A stretch of 63,881 nucleotides of DNA from Pseudomonadota bacterium. Lineage in GTDB: Bacteria > Pseudomonadota > Gammaproteobacteria > Burkholderiales > Burkholderiaceae_C. The stretch is taken from positions 1 to 63,881 of the forward strand of contig JAVHYA010000022.1 in assembly GCA_031119395.1 (NCBI GenBank), written 5' to 3'. Below the pieces are notes generated by a model. That model was not told where the DNA came from. It was given only the letters and a program-made list of their open reading frames with translations, and made no database searches. Below are positions 1 to 7,401 of the stretch, piece by piece. The translations under genes were made by a program, and so were the position numbers. The number at the start of each line of letters is the position of its first letter. Position 1 is the first letter of the stretch.

Positions 1-509
1 TCGGTGCCGCGCGCGGGCTCGCGCTGGCGCGGCGTGGTGGCAGGCGCCGAATCCGCGGCAGGAGGCGCAACGGCCGACGGCGCGGGCGGCGCCGGGAGGG
101 CAGGCGCGGGTGCGGGCGCCGGTGCCGGTGTCGGCACCGGTGCGACGGGCGAAGCAGCGGGCGCCTCGGCGTCGAGCCGCGCATCGGGCACCGGCTCGCG
201 GTGCCACAGCACGGTCACGAACAGGGCCACCAACACCGTGGCGAACGCCGCGTTCCACGGCATGCGCGAGCCCGGCGTGCCGCCCCACAGGCGCTTCCAC
301 CAGGGCCGTGCCGCTTCGCGCGTCCCGCTGGCCGTGAGCGGCGAGGGCGCGACGGCGTTGTGCGCCGTCCGCAGGATCGCCTCGCGCGTGGCCGGATGCG
401 GGGCGGCGTCCCGGTCCGGCGCAGCGTCGAGCATCCGGCGCAGCACCGGGTCGGCGGGCGGCGTGCCGTCGGCGGCGCCGCCGGGCAGATCGTGCGGGTC
501 CTGCGTCAT
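1..509 (-). CDS. putative membrane-anchored anti-sigma factor (3' end outside window)
   Basis: The gene starts at the ATG at 509 and overlaps the stop of the upstream sigma factor gene by four bases (ATGA), so the two are translationally coupled. It stays open to the window edge, so the C-terminus is missing. About 170 residues are visible: a polar N-terminal part of roughly 80 residues, one hydrophobic segment (MPWNAAFATVLVALFVTVLW, near residues 83-102), then a Pro/Ala-rich stretch as in periplasmic linkers. I see no HxxxCxxC zinc anti-sigma motif. The role is inferred from the coupling to an ECF sigma factor and the single membrane segment: such partners normally hold the sigma factor at the membrane until a signal releases it. 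Confidence 0.6.
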   Translation of the reverse strand, partial: MTQDPHDLPGGAADGTPPADPVLRRMLDAAPDRDAAPHPATREAILRTAHNAVAPSPLTASGTREAARPWWKRLWGGTPGSRMPWNAAFATVLVALFVTVLWHREPVPDARLDAEAPAASPVAPVPTPAPAPAPAPALPAPPAPSAVAPPAADSAPATTPRQREPARGT

Positions 510-1177
510 GCGCCCTGCCCCTCCAGCGCCACGAGGTAGCGCGCCATGCAGGCGCGCAGCTTCTGCAGGCCGTAGCGCAGGCGGCTCTTCACGGTCTCGA
601 AGCCGAGCGCGAGCTGCGCCGCCATCGCGTCGACGGTCAGCCCGTCTTCGTGGTGCAGCAGGAAGGCGGCGCGCTGCTCGGGCGGCAGTTCGTCCAGGCA
701 GGCCAGCAGCCGGCGCCCGGCGGCACGCCAGAACGCGAGTTCCTCCGCCGAGGGATGCGCCGCGTCGGCCGCACCGTCGGCAGCCTGCACGCCGCGCTCG
801 AGCGAGGGCGGGCGTGGCATGTCGTCGTCATCGTCGCCATGGCCGCCGGCGTCGAGGGCGACCTCGCGGCCACTCACGCGCAACCGGTCCATCGCCAGGT
901 TGTGCGCGATGGTGAAGGCCCAGGTGCGCCACGTGGCACCCTGCGGCGAGAAGGAGTCGCGCGCCGTCACGATGCGCAGCCAGGTGTCCTGGAACACCTC
1001 GTCCGCCTGTGCCGCCAACCGCGTGCCCAGCAGGCGACGCACGAAGCGGAACAGCGCGCCTTCGTGGCGCGCATAGAGGATGTCGAAGGCGGCCGCATCG
1101 CCGCTGGCATAGGCGAGCATCAGCTGGTCGTCGGCCATCGCATGGCGTTGCGCGTCGACGGGCGAAGGGGCGAGCAT
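506..1177 (-). CDS. RNA polymerase ECF-type sigma factor
   Basis: A sigma-70 family protein of 223 residues. The sigma-2 region is visible in the first half (FDILYARHEGALFRFVRR, then DEVFQDTWLRI and WRTWAFTIAHNLAMDRLR). A sigma-4 helix-turn-helix follows near the C-terminus (LPPEQRAAFLLHHEDGLT, then FETVKSRLRYGLQKLR). The two are joined by an acidic, Ala/Pro-rich linker of about 40 residues with a run of five Asp. An alternative start at Met14 (position 1138) would begin with a typical ECF N-terminus; the first ATG was kept because GGGGGTGA lies upstream of it. It is coupled to the putative anti-sigma gene. The inducing signal cannot be read from the sequence, and it does not look like a FecI-type iron-starvation sigma factor. 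Confidence 0.85.
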   Translation of the reverse strand: MLAPSPVDAQRHAMADDQLMLAYASGDAAAFDILYARHEGALFRFVRRLLGTRLAAQADEVFQDTWLRIVTARDSFSPQGATWRTWAFTIAHNLAMDRLRVSGREVALDAGGHGDDDDDMPRPPSLERGVQAADGAADAAHPSAEELAFWRAAGRRLLACLDELPPEQRAAFLLHHEDGLTVDAMAAQLALGFETVKSRLRYGLQKLRACMARYLVALEGQGA

Positions 1178-1315
1178 CGGAAGATTGTCACCCCCGTTGT
1201 ACGGGCGGGGCGGCGGGACGGGGTCGAGGCGCTGGCGCGCAACGCAGCGCGTGGTCGATCGAGCCCGGAGGACGGGGCCCGAACTCGCAGTGCTGGCGGC
1301 GCTGCGGAGTCTGGC

Positions 1316-1321
1316 TATAAT
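1316..1321 (+). promoter_or_regulatory. -10 box of the tRNA promoter
   Basis: A perfect TATAAT lies ten bases before the mature tRNA 5' end, as expected for a strong stable-RNA promoter with a start site near 1328. No good -35 hexamer is evident 17 bases upstream (CTGGCG there). Confidence 0.6.
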
Positions 1322-1330
1322 GGCGGGCTC

Positions 1331-1407
1331 GGCGCTTTAGCTCAGTCGGTTAGAGCGATGGAATCATAATCCACAGGTCCGCGGTTCGAGTCCGTGAAGC
1401 GCCACCA
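1331..1407 (+). tRNA. tRNA-Met (CAT anticodon), CCA encoded
   Basis: The 77-nt sequence folds as a cloverleaf: 7-bp acceptor GGCGCTT/AAGCGCC, D-stem GCTC/GAGC, anticodon loop ATCATAA with CAT at positions 34-36, T-stem CGCGG/CCGTG with loop TTCGAGT, and an encoded CCA. The outermost anticodon-stem pair (27-43) is an A/C mismatch. CAT can be elongator Met or, after lysidine modification, Ile2. The acceptor stem is unlike the GGCCC start usual for Ile2, and an unpaired first base (formyl-Met type) is absent, so elongator Met is preferred. Confidence 0.9.
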
Positions 1408-1429
1408 CTCAAGACCTTCGTGGTTGTTG

Positions 1430-1466
1430 AAAAGCCTGCTATCGAATCGATAGCGGGCTTTTCTCT
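1430..1466 (+). terminator. rho-independent terminator of the tRNA gene
   Basis: A nearly perfect 16-bp inverted repeat (AAAAGCCTGCTATCGA against TCGATAGCGGGCTTTT) sits 22 bases after the tRNA and runs into a T-rich end. Its GCTATCGA/TCGATAGC core resembles the first hairpin of the dispersed repeat found elsewhere in the window. Confidence 0.7.
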
Positions 1467-1516
1467 TTGGCGCCGTGCGTCCGACGGCGAACGCCCGCCA
1501 TACCACCCTTCCGAGC

Positions 1517-1813
1517 ATGAGCACCAGCGCCTTTCGCATCCACATCGGCCCCCGCTGGGCCGCCTTCGCCCAAGCGCGCCCCGACGCGATGATGCTCGGC
1601 ACGGTGCAGCGGGGCATGCAGATCGGTGCCCTGGCCCTGTTGTCCGACGGCCGCTATGCGCAAGTGAACGGCGACATCGTCGAGGTCCTCAACGCCAGCC
1701 GCGTGCGACACGCCATGCGCGGCCAGCATGGCGTTGCGCCGGCTGCGCCGCCGGCTTCGGCCGCTCCCGTGGTGGTGACCATCAAGAAGCGCCGGCGCCT
1801 GGCACCCTCCTGA
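1517..1813 (+). CDS. small conserved-looking hypothetical protein
   Basis: A 98-residue protein starting at the ATG at 1517; an in-frame upstream start at 1475 would add 14 residues that look like non-coding translation. The first 70 residues have the composition of a small folded domain (FRIHIGPRWAAFAQ, then LLSDGRYAQVNGDIVEVLN). An Ala/Pro linker follows, and the tail is basic (IKKRRRL). No known domain was recognised. It lies between the tRNA terminator and the TonB receptor with no partner gene on its strand, so the context gives no function. Confidence 0.6.
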   Translation: MSTSAFRIHIGPRWAAFAQARPDAMMLGTVQRGMQIGALALLSDGRYAQVNGDIVEVLNASRVRHAMRGQHGVAPAAPPASAAPVVVTIKKRRRLAPS

Positions 1814-1919
1814 GACGCCCCACCGAAGGGTCGGGCACGCCCCGTCGACGCGGGCCGCGCGTGGCGCGGGCGCGACACGCCCGGTCGCACGACTGCAGGA
1901 CGCGGCCCACAAAGTTAGT

Positions 1920-1938
1920 AAGAGTGATTATCATTTGT
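1920..1938 (+). promoter_or_regulatory. putative Fur box upstream of the siderophore receptor
   Basis: AAGAGTGATTATCATTTGT matches the classical 19-bp Fur consensus (GATAATGATAATCATTATC) at 12 of 19 positions, including the GTGAT-ATCATT core. It lies in a locally AT-rich patch 140 bases before the TonB-dependent receptor, where iron-responsive repression is expected. Promoter hexamers were not assigned. Confidence 0.5.
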
Positions 1939-2078
1939 CGCGTTCACGTTGCCGTGACGCCGCATTTCGTCTATCGCTGACCAGCCAGCCCCTCCCCCGT
2001 CACGCCACGTGATCCGCGGGGATCCCGAGCAAGCCATGTCAGGTCCTCGACCGATGCCCTCAAGGAGGAGGGATTTCC

Positions 2079-4496
2079 ATGGCTTACATCAAGACCCGCA
2101 AGCACGCCGTCGCGCGCGCCGTTCCGCCGCTGACCGCGGCCGCCACGCTGATGGCCCTGTCGCTGCCGAGCCTGGCGCAGACGGGCGCCGGCACGCTGCC
2201 CTCGGTGCAGGTGCAGGACTCCGCGCCCGCCGCCGACTACAAGGCCGAGACCTCGGCCAACCCGAAGTTCACCGCGCCGCTGGTCGACACGCCCCAGACC
2301 GTGCAGGTGATCCGTGAACAGGTGCTGCGTGAGCAGGGCGCGACCACGCTGACCGAGGCGCTTCGCAACACCCCCGGCGCCGGCGCCTTCTACCTGGGCG
2401 AGAACGGCAACACCTCGACGGGCGACGCGGTCTACATGCGCGGCTTCGATTCCTCGAGCAGCATCTTCGTCGACGGCATCCGCGACACCGGCTCGATCGC
2501 CCGCGACACCTTCAACATCGACCAGGTCGAGGTCGTGAAGGGCCCGGCGGGCACCGACACCGGCCGCACCTCGCCCACGGGCTACATCAACCTCATCACC
2601 AAGAAGCCGAGCCTGTCGGACAGCTTCTTCGGCTCGGTCGGTGCCGGCAGCGACAGCTTCAAGCGCGCCTCCATCGACTGGAACAAGGCGCTGAGCGGGC
2701 CCGACGGCATCGGGGCCGCCTTCCGCCTGAATGCCGTGGCCGAGGACGCCGACGTGTCGGGCCGCGACGTGGTCAAGAACAAGCGCTGGGGCATCGCGCC
2801 CTCCTTCGCCTTCGGTCTGAACAGCCCGACGCGCTTCTACTTCGACTTCGTCCACATCAAGCAGAACAACATTCCCGACGGCGGCGTGCCGACCATCGGC
2901 CTGCCGGGCTACTCCAACCCGGACCCGAAGACCATCAACGCCGGCATCCTGCGCCGCGGCTACCTGGACTTCGCGCCGCGCGTGAACTCCAGCAACTTCT
3001 ATGGCACGAGCTCGGACTTCGAGAACGTGACGCAGAACATGTTCACGGCCCGCGTCGAGCACGACATCACGCCCGACATCACGCTGCGCAACACCTTCCG
3101 CTACGGCAAGACCGAGCAGGACTACATGCTCACGGCCTTCATGGGCGCGGGCCTGAGCTCGACACGCGTCGGCACGAGCAGCACCTACCGAGGCGCGTTG
3201 CCGGCCGCCACGTCGGGCTTCATCAACACCTTCGTGCCCGGCACGACCACGGTGGCCAACCCCCTGGCCTGGACGATCACCCGCAACCTGCCGACCAACA
3301 AGACGCAGGAAAACACGATCCTCACCAACCAGACCAACCTCAGCGCCAAGTTCAACACCGGCAGCGTGGGCCACACGCTCAACGCCGGCGTGGAGCTGAT
3401 CCGCGAGGAGCAGGAGTCCATCGGCTACTACGGCCAGGGCGCCACGGTCTACGGCGTGCCGGGCATCCGCACCGCCGGCTTCTGGCCCGCCGCCAACCTC
3501 TATGCGCCCAACCCCAACGTGGCGGGCTACCTGCGCCTGCCCAACGGCACCAGCACCGACGGCACGACGACCACCGTCGGCGCCTACGTGTTCGACACGC
3601 TGAAGTTCAACGAGCAATGGTCGCTGACCGGCGGCCTGCGCTACGACCACTACTCGACCGACTACGACGCGACGACCCTCGCCACGACGGGCGCCACGGC
3701 CGGCCTGCTGACGCCGGCCTCGTTCAGCAAGTCGGGCGGCCTGTGGACCGGCAAGCTCGGCGTGGTCTACAAGCCCACCGACTACAGCAGCGTCTACCTG
3801 GCCTACGGCACGGCCGCGCAGCCGCCGGGCGGCAACAACTTCACGCTCGCCGCCGCCACGGGGACGACCAACAACGCCAACCGCACCGACTTCGACCCGC
3901 AGAAGACCAAGACCTGGGAACTGGGCACCAAGTGGGACGTGCTGAACAAGAAGCTGGCGTTGACGGCCGCCCTCTTCCGCACCGACGTGAGCAACGAGGT
4001 GGTGCAGGACGCCGTGAGCGGCAACTACTACCAGACCGGCAAGAAGCGCGTGCAGGGCATCGAGCTCGGCGCAGCCGGCGCCATCACCGAGAACTGGGGC
4101 GTGAGCGCGGGCTTCACGCACCAGGACACCAAGGTGCTCAGCGGCCCCTCGGTGCTGGCCGATGGCAGCTCGGCGCTGGCCTACACGCCCAAGAACGCCT
4201 TCACCGCCTGGACCACCTACCGCCTGCCGGTCGGCCTGACGGTGGGCTTCGGCGCGCGCTACAACGGCAAGCTCAACCGCGGCTCCGACGGCGCCGTGGG
4301 CACGCCGGCGTATGTGGATTCGTACTGGGTGTTCGATGCGATGGCCGCCTACCGCATCAACAAGAACGTCGACCTGCAGTTCAACGTCTACAACCTCGCG
4401 GACAAGGAGTACGTGGCCGCCATCAACAAGAGCGGCTACCGCTACACGCCCGGTGCGCCGCGCACCTTCCGCCTGACGGCCAACTTCGCGTTCTGA
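2079..4496 (+). CDS. TonB-dependent siderophore receptor
   Basis: An 805-residue outer-membrane receptor preceded by a strong ribosome-binding site (AAGGAGG, about 10 bases before the ATG). Residues 1-34 look like a signal peptide ending SLPSLAQ. The plug domain follows (VDTPQTVQVIREQVL, VYMRGFDSSSSIFVDGIRDTGS, VEVVKGPAGTDTGRTSPTGYI), then a 22-strand-type barrel rich in aromatic and Gly residues, ending in Phe (RLTANFAF) as outer-membrane barrels do. The plug motifs suit catecholate-type receptors of the Fiu/CirA kind, but the ligand cannot be determined. There is no N-terminal signalling extension, so it is not the trigger of the nearby ECF sigma factor. A Fur-like site lies upstream and a terminator downstream, so it is probably a single-gene unit. 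Confidence 0.93.
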   Translation: MAYIKTRKHAVARAVPPLTAAATLMALSLPSLAQTGAGTLPSVQVQDSAPAADYKAETSANPKFTAPLVDTPQTVQVIREQVLREQGATTLTEALRNTPGAGAFYLGENGNTSTGDAVYMRGFDSSSSIFVDGIRDTGSIARDTFNIDQVEVVKGPAGTDTGRTSPTGYINLITKKPSLSDSFFGSVGAGSDSFKRASIDWNKALSGPDGIGAAFRLNAVAEDADVSGRDVVKNKRWGIAPSFAFGLNSPTRFYFDFVHIKQNNIPDGGVPTIGLPGYSNPDPKTINAGILRRGYLDFAPRVNSSNFYGTSSDFENVTQNMFTARVEHDITPDITLRNTFRYGKTEQDYMLTAFMGAGLSSTRVGTSSTYRGALPAATSGFINTFVPGTTTVANPLAWTITRNLPTNKTQENTILTNQTNLSAKFNTGSVGHTLNAGVELIREEQESIGYYGQGATVYGVPGIRTAGFWPAANLYAPNPNVAGYLRLPNGTSTDGTTTTVGAYVFDTLKFNEQWSLTGGLRYDHYSTDYDATTLATTGATAGLLTPASFSKSGGLWTGKLGVVYKPTDYSSVYLAYGTAAQPPGGNNFTLAAATGTTNNANRTDFDPQKTKTWELGTKWDVLNKKLALTAALFRTDVSNEVVQDAVSGNYYQTGKKRVQGIELGAAGAITENWGVSAGFTHQDTKVLSGPSVLADGSSALAYTPKNAFTAWTTYRLPVGLTVGFGARYNGKLNRGSDGAVGTPAYVDSYWVFDAMAAYRINKNVDLQFNVYNLADKEYVAAINKSGYRYTPGAPRTFRLTANFAF

Positions 4497-4538
4497 CCGG
4501 CGGCGGGCGCTGCGCCCGCCTCGCTCGACGTGTCACGG

Positions 4539-4575
4539 CGCCGGTGCCCGCCTCGTGCGGCACCGGCGTTTTTTT
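4539..4575 (+). terminator. rho-independent terminator after the TonB receptor
   Basis: A 10-bp GC stem (CGCCGGTGCC against GGCACCGGCG) with a 10-base loop is followed directly by seven T. It lies 43 bases after the receptor stop codon. Confidence 0.85.
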
Positions 4576-4593
4576 GCTCTTTCGTGCGCGAAC

Positions 4594-4647
4594 AAGCAAA
4601 GTGCAATCGGCCTGCGGCGCCCGCCAGACGGGCGTTGCGGCCGAATT
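4594..4647 (-). repeat. dispersed GCTAT-type repeat, truncated copy
   Basis: On the minus strand this carries the second half of the repeat: a CGCCCG...CGGGCG hairpin, then GCAGGCCGATT and a GCTT-like end. The first GCTAT...ATAGC hairpin is missing. It lies between the receptor terminator and the phosphoesterase gene. Confidence 0.6.
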
Positions 4648-4664
4648 CGTCACGAACGTGACGA

Positions 4665-5543
4665 TCAGGCGCCGGCCACGGCGACCGGCGTGGCGGGCAT
4701 GCCGCCGCGGGCCGCCGCGCGCATCTGCTCGGACCAGTCCAGGATCTCCAGCGTGCCGTCGGCATGCTCGGCCAGCGCGGTGAGGCTCTCGACCCAGTCG
4801 CCGTCGTTGCAATAGAGGATGCCGTCGATCTCCCGCATCTCGGCATGGTGGATGTGGCCACAGACCACGCCCTGCACGCCGCGCTTGTGCGCCTCGCGCG
4901 CGACGGCGTGCTCGAAGTCGCCGACGTAGCTCACGGCCCGCTTCACCTTCCCCTTGAGGTACTTCGACAGCGACCAGTACGGCAGCCCCATGCGCGCGCG
5001 CAGGCTGTTGAGGTGCCGGTTGAGCTTGAGCGTGAACTCGTAGAGCGAGTCGCCCACGTAGGCCAGCCACTTGGCGCACTGGATCACGCCGTCGAACAGG
5101 TCGCCGTGCATCACCCACAGCTTGCGGCCGTCGGCCGTCTCGTGGATCCATTCCTCGGCCACGTCGATGCCGCCGAAATTGTGGTGCAGGTACTTGCGCG
5201 CGAACTCGTCGTGGTTGCCCGGGATGAAGATCACCCGCGTGCCCTTGCGCGCCTTGCGCAGCAGCTTCTGGATCACGTCGTTGTGCGCCTGCGGCCAGTA
5301 CCAGTGCCGCCGCAGCTGCCAGCCGTCGATGATGTCGCCGACCAGGAAGAGCGTGTCGCACTCGGTGTGCTTGAGGAAGTCGAGCAGCGCCCGCGCCTGG
5401 CAGCCGGGCGTGCCCAGGTGCAGGTCCGAGATCCACAGCGTGCGGTAGCGCTGCGGCGCGCGGCCGGGCTCGTCGTCTTCCGGCATCAGGGCCCGGGCCG
5501 CGGTGTCGCGCCATGCGCGCAGGAAAGCGTCGTCGCGTTGCAT
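4665..5543 (-). CDS. metallophosphoesterase, UDP-2,3-diacylglucosamine diphosphatase (LpxH)-like
   Basis: A 292-residue calcineurin-fold phosphoesterase. Metal-binding motifs are in order: SDLHLG (Asp40, His42), GDIIDGW (Asp70, Asp73), GNHDE (Asn110, His111), MHGDLFDG, and VVCGHIHHAEM near the C-terminus. By family this cleaves the pyrophosphate of UDP-2,3-diacylglucosamine in lipid A synthesis on the cytoplasmic face. It is longer than E. coli LpxH (about 240 residues), with an N-terminal lead and a central block typical of the larger COG2908 subfamily, so the exact substrate is less certain. The start at 5543 was chosen because the longer frame runs into the promoter space of the divergent gene at 5659. 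Confidence 0.8.
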   Translation of the reverse strand: MQRDDAFLRAWRDTAARALMPEDDEPGRAPQRYRTLWISDLHLGTPGCQARALLDFLKHTECDTLFLVGDIIDGWQLRRHWYWPQAHNDVIQKLLRKARKGTRVIFIPGNHDEFARKYLHHNFGGIDVAEEWIHETADGRKLWVMHGDLFDGVIQCAKWLAYVGDSLYEFTLKLNRHLNSLRARMGLPYWSLSKYLKGKVKRAVSYVGDFEHAVAREAHKRGVQGVVCGHIHHAEMREIDGILYCNDGDWVESLTALAEHADGTLEILDWSEQMRAAARGGMPATPVAVAGA

Positions 5544-5658
5544 GGCCTCGCAGCATCCCGCCCGCGCATGACCACGGCATGTCCATGGGGTGACAACCGG
5601 ATGACGCGGCGCGTGCGCCACACCAGAATCGCCGCGTGCCCACACACTGCCGCCCCTG

Positions 5659-7395
5659 ATGCGTCCCGGCCAGGTCATCGTCCTCGCCACCCCCGTGTTC
5701 CTGGGGCTGATCGCGCTGGAGTTCGCGGTCGGCCGCGCACGCGCGCGCCGTGGCACCGGGGCCGACACCTACCGACTGGCCGACACCGTCAACAGCATCG
5801 GGCTGGGCATGCTGAGCCAGATCAGCGCCGTGCTCACCGGGCTGCTGCGCATCGGCATCTACACCGCCGTGTACGCCAGCCTGGCGCTGGTGCCGCACGA
5901 GGCGGCCCAAACTTTCTGGACCACCTGGTACGGCTGGCTGCTGGCGCTCGTCTTCTACGACTTCTGCTACTACTGGCTGCACCGCATGGGCCACGAGGTG
6001 GCGGTGCTGTGGGCCGCGCACGTGGTGCACCACCAGAGCCAGCACTACAACCTCTCCACCGCGCTGCGACAGACCTCCAGCGGCGCACTGCTGGGCTGGG
6101 TCTTCTACCTGCCGATGGCGCTGGCCGGCGTGCCGCCGCTGGTCTTCGGCGTGGTGGCGCTGATCGACCTGCTCTACCAGTTCTGGGTGCACACCGAGCA
6201 GGTCGGCAAGCTGGGGTGGTTCGACCGCTGGTTCTGCTCGCCGTCGAACCACCGCGTGCACCACGCCGTGAACGACCGCTACCTGGACCGCAACTACGGC
6301 GGCATCCTGGTCGTGTGGGACCGGCTCTTCGGCACCTTTCGCGAGGAGGACGAGCGCTGCGTCTACGGCACGCGCAGCCCGCTCGCGAGCTGGGACCCGC
6401 TGTGGGCCAACGCCGAGGTCTACGCCGGCCTGGCGCGCGATGCCTGGCATGCGCGGCGCTGGGCCGACAAGGTGCGCGTGTGGTTCAAGCCGCCGGGCTG
6501 GCGTCCGGCCGACGTGGCCGAGCGCTTTCCCAAGCCGGCCTTCGACATCGCCGCGGTCACGCGCTACGAGCCGGCCGTGGGGCGCGGCGTGCAGATCGTC
6601 GCGGCGCTGCAGTTCCTGGTGCTGCTCGGCGGCGTGGCGCTCTTCCTGTGGACCGCCGACGGCCTGCCGCGTGCGACGGCGATCGTGTGGCTCGCGGTGC
6701 TGACCACGGCGCTGTGGGCCATCGGCGCCGTGCTGCAGGGGCGGCTGGGCCTGGGCGAGGCGCTGATGGTCGAGTCGGCCGCCCTCGCCACGGCCAGCGC
6801 GGCGCTCGGGCTCACGGCGCTGCACCAGGTGTTCAAACCCGCCACCTTGGCGGTTGCTATCGTTTTGGTAGCTGCTCGCGCCCGCCGGACGGGCGCTGGA
6901 GGCCGATTCGGCTTGTATTTCCTGCTGGCGCTGGCGGGCTCGCTCGCCGGGGATGTGCTGCTGATGCTGCCGGGCCTGTTCGTGCCCGGGCTGGTGGCCT
7001 TCCTGCTGGCGCACCTGGCGTACATCGCGCTCTTTCGCCAGGGTGTCGGGCTCTTTCCGCGCCGCGGGCCGCTGCTGGCCACGCTGGCCGTCGGTGCCGG
7101 CATGTACGCCTTTCTCTGGTGGGGCGGCCTGCCGCCGGCGCTGCGCGCACCGGTGGCGGCCTACGTGGTCGTGATCGCCTGCATTGCGGCGCAGGCCATG
7201 GGCCGCTCGACGGTCGTCGGCGATGCCGCCTCGCGCTGGGTGGCGGTGGGCGCCGGCTTCTTCATGCTGAGCGACGCCCTGCTGGCGACGAACCGCTTCG
7301 TCATGCCGCTGCCGATGGCGCCGCTGTGGGTGCTGGGCACCTACTACGCCGCACAGGTGCTCATCGTGCGCCACGCGCGGCCGTCGCCGGCCTGA
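5659..7395 (+). CDS. sterol desaturase / YhhN (lysoplasmalogenase-like) fusion protein
   Basis: A 578-residue membrane protein with two fused domains. Residues 1-300 are a fatty-acid-hydroxylase/sterol-desaturase domain with the di-iron His clusters HRMGH (108-112), HVVHH (121-125), a His near 178, and HRVHH (198-202). Its length and order recall alkylglycerol monooxygenase-type members. After a hydrophobic linker, residues about 383-570 form a YhhN/TMEM86-like domain of about eight membrane segments with the KP, SLAGD and AFLLAHLAYI signatures. TMEM86B is a lysoplasmalogenase and alkylglycerol monooxygenase cleaves ether lipids, so a joint ether- or vinyl-ether-lipid role is an inference. 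A dispersed repeat copy encodes residues 400-419. Divergent from the LpxH-like gene. Confidence 0.85.
   Translation: MRPGQVIVLATPVFLGLIALEFAVGRARARRGTGADTYRLADTVNSIGLGMLSQISAVLTGLLRIGIYTAVYASLALVPHEAAQTFWTTWYGWLLALVFYDFCYYWLHRMGHEVAVLWAAHVVHHQSQHYNLSTALRQTSSGALLGWVFYLPMALAGVPPLVFGVVALIDLLYQFWVHTEQVGKLGWFDRWFCSPSNHRVHHAVNDRYLDRNYGGILVVWDRLFGTFREEDERCVYGTRSPLASWDPLWANAEVYAGLARDAWHARRWADKVRVWFKPPGWRPADVAERFPKPAFDIAAVTRYEPAVGRGVQIVAALQFLVLLGGVALFLWTADGLPRATAIVWLAVLTTALWAIGAVLQGRLGLGEALMVESAALATASAALGLTALHQVFKPATLAVAIVLVAARARRTGAGGRFGLYFLLALAGSLAGDVLLMLPGLFVPGLVAFLLAHLAYIALFRQGVGLFPRRGPLLATLAVGAGMYAFLWWGGLPPALRAPVAAYVVVIACIAAQAMGRSTVVGDAASRWVAVGAGFFMLSDALLATNRFVMPLPMAPLWVLGTYYAAQVLIVRHARPSPA
6856..6915 (+). 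repeat. dispersed GCTAT-type repeat inside the sterol-desaturase/YhhN gene
   Basis: A full 60-bp copy: GCTATCGTTTTGGTAGC hairpin, then a CGCGCCCG...CGGGCGC hairpin, ending AGGCCGATTCGGCTT. It is in frame and encodes residues 400-419, spanning the end of the first YhhN membrane segment and the loop before the second. Confidence 0.8.
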
Positions 7396-7401
7396 GCGGG
7401 C

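Noticed and set aside
1971-4121. 716-codon frame opposite the TonB receptor
   Set aside because: Val/Ala/Gly/Arg-rich, low-complexity antisense translation with no motif. The plus-strand receptor explains the DNA.
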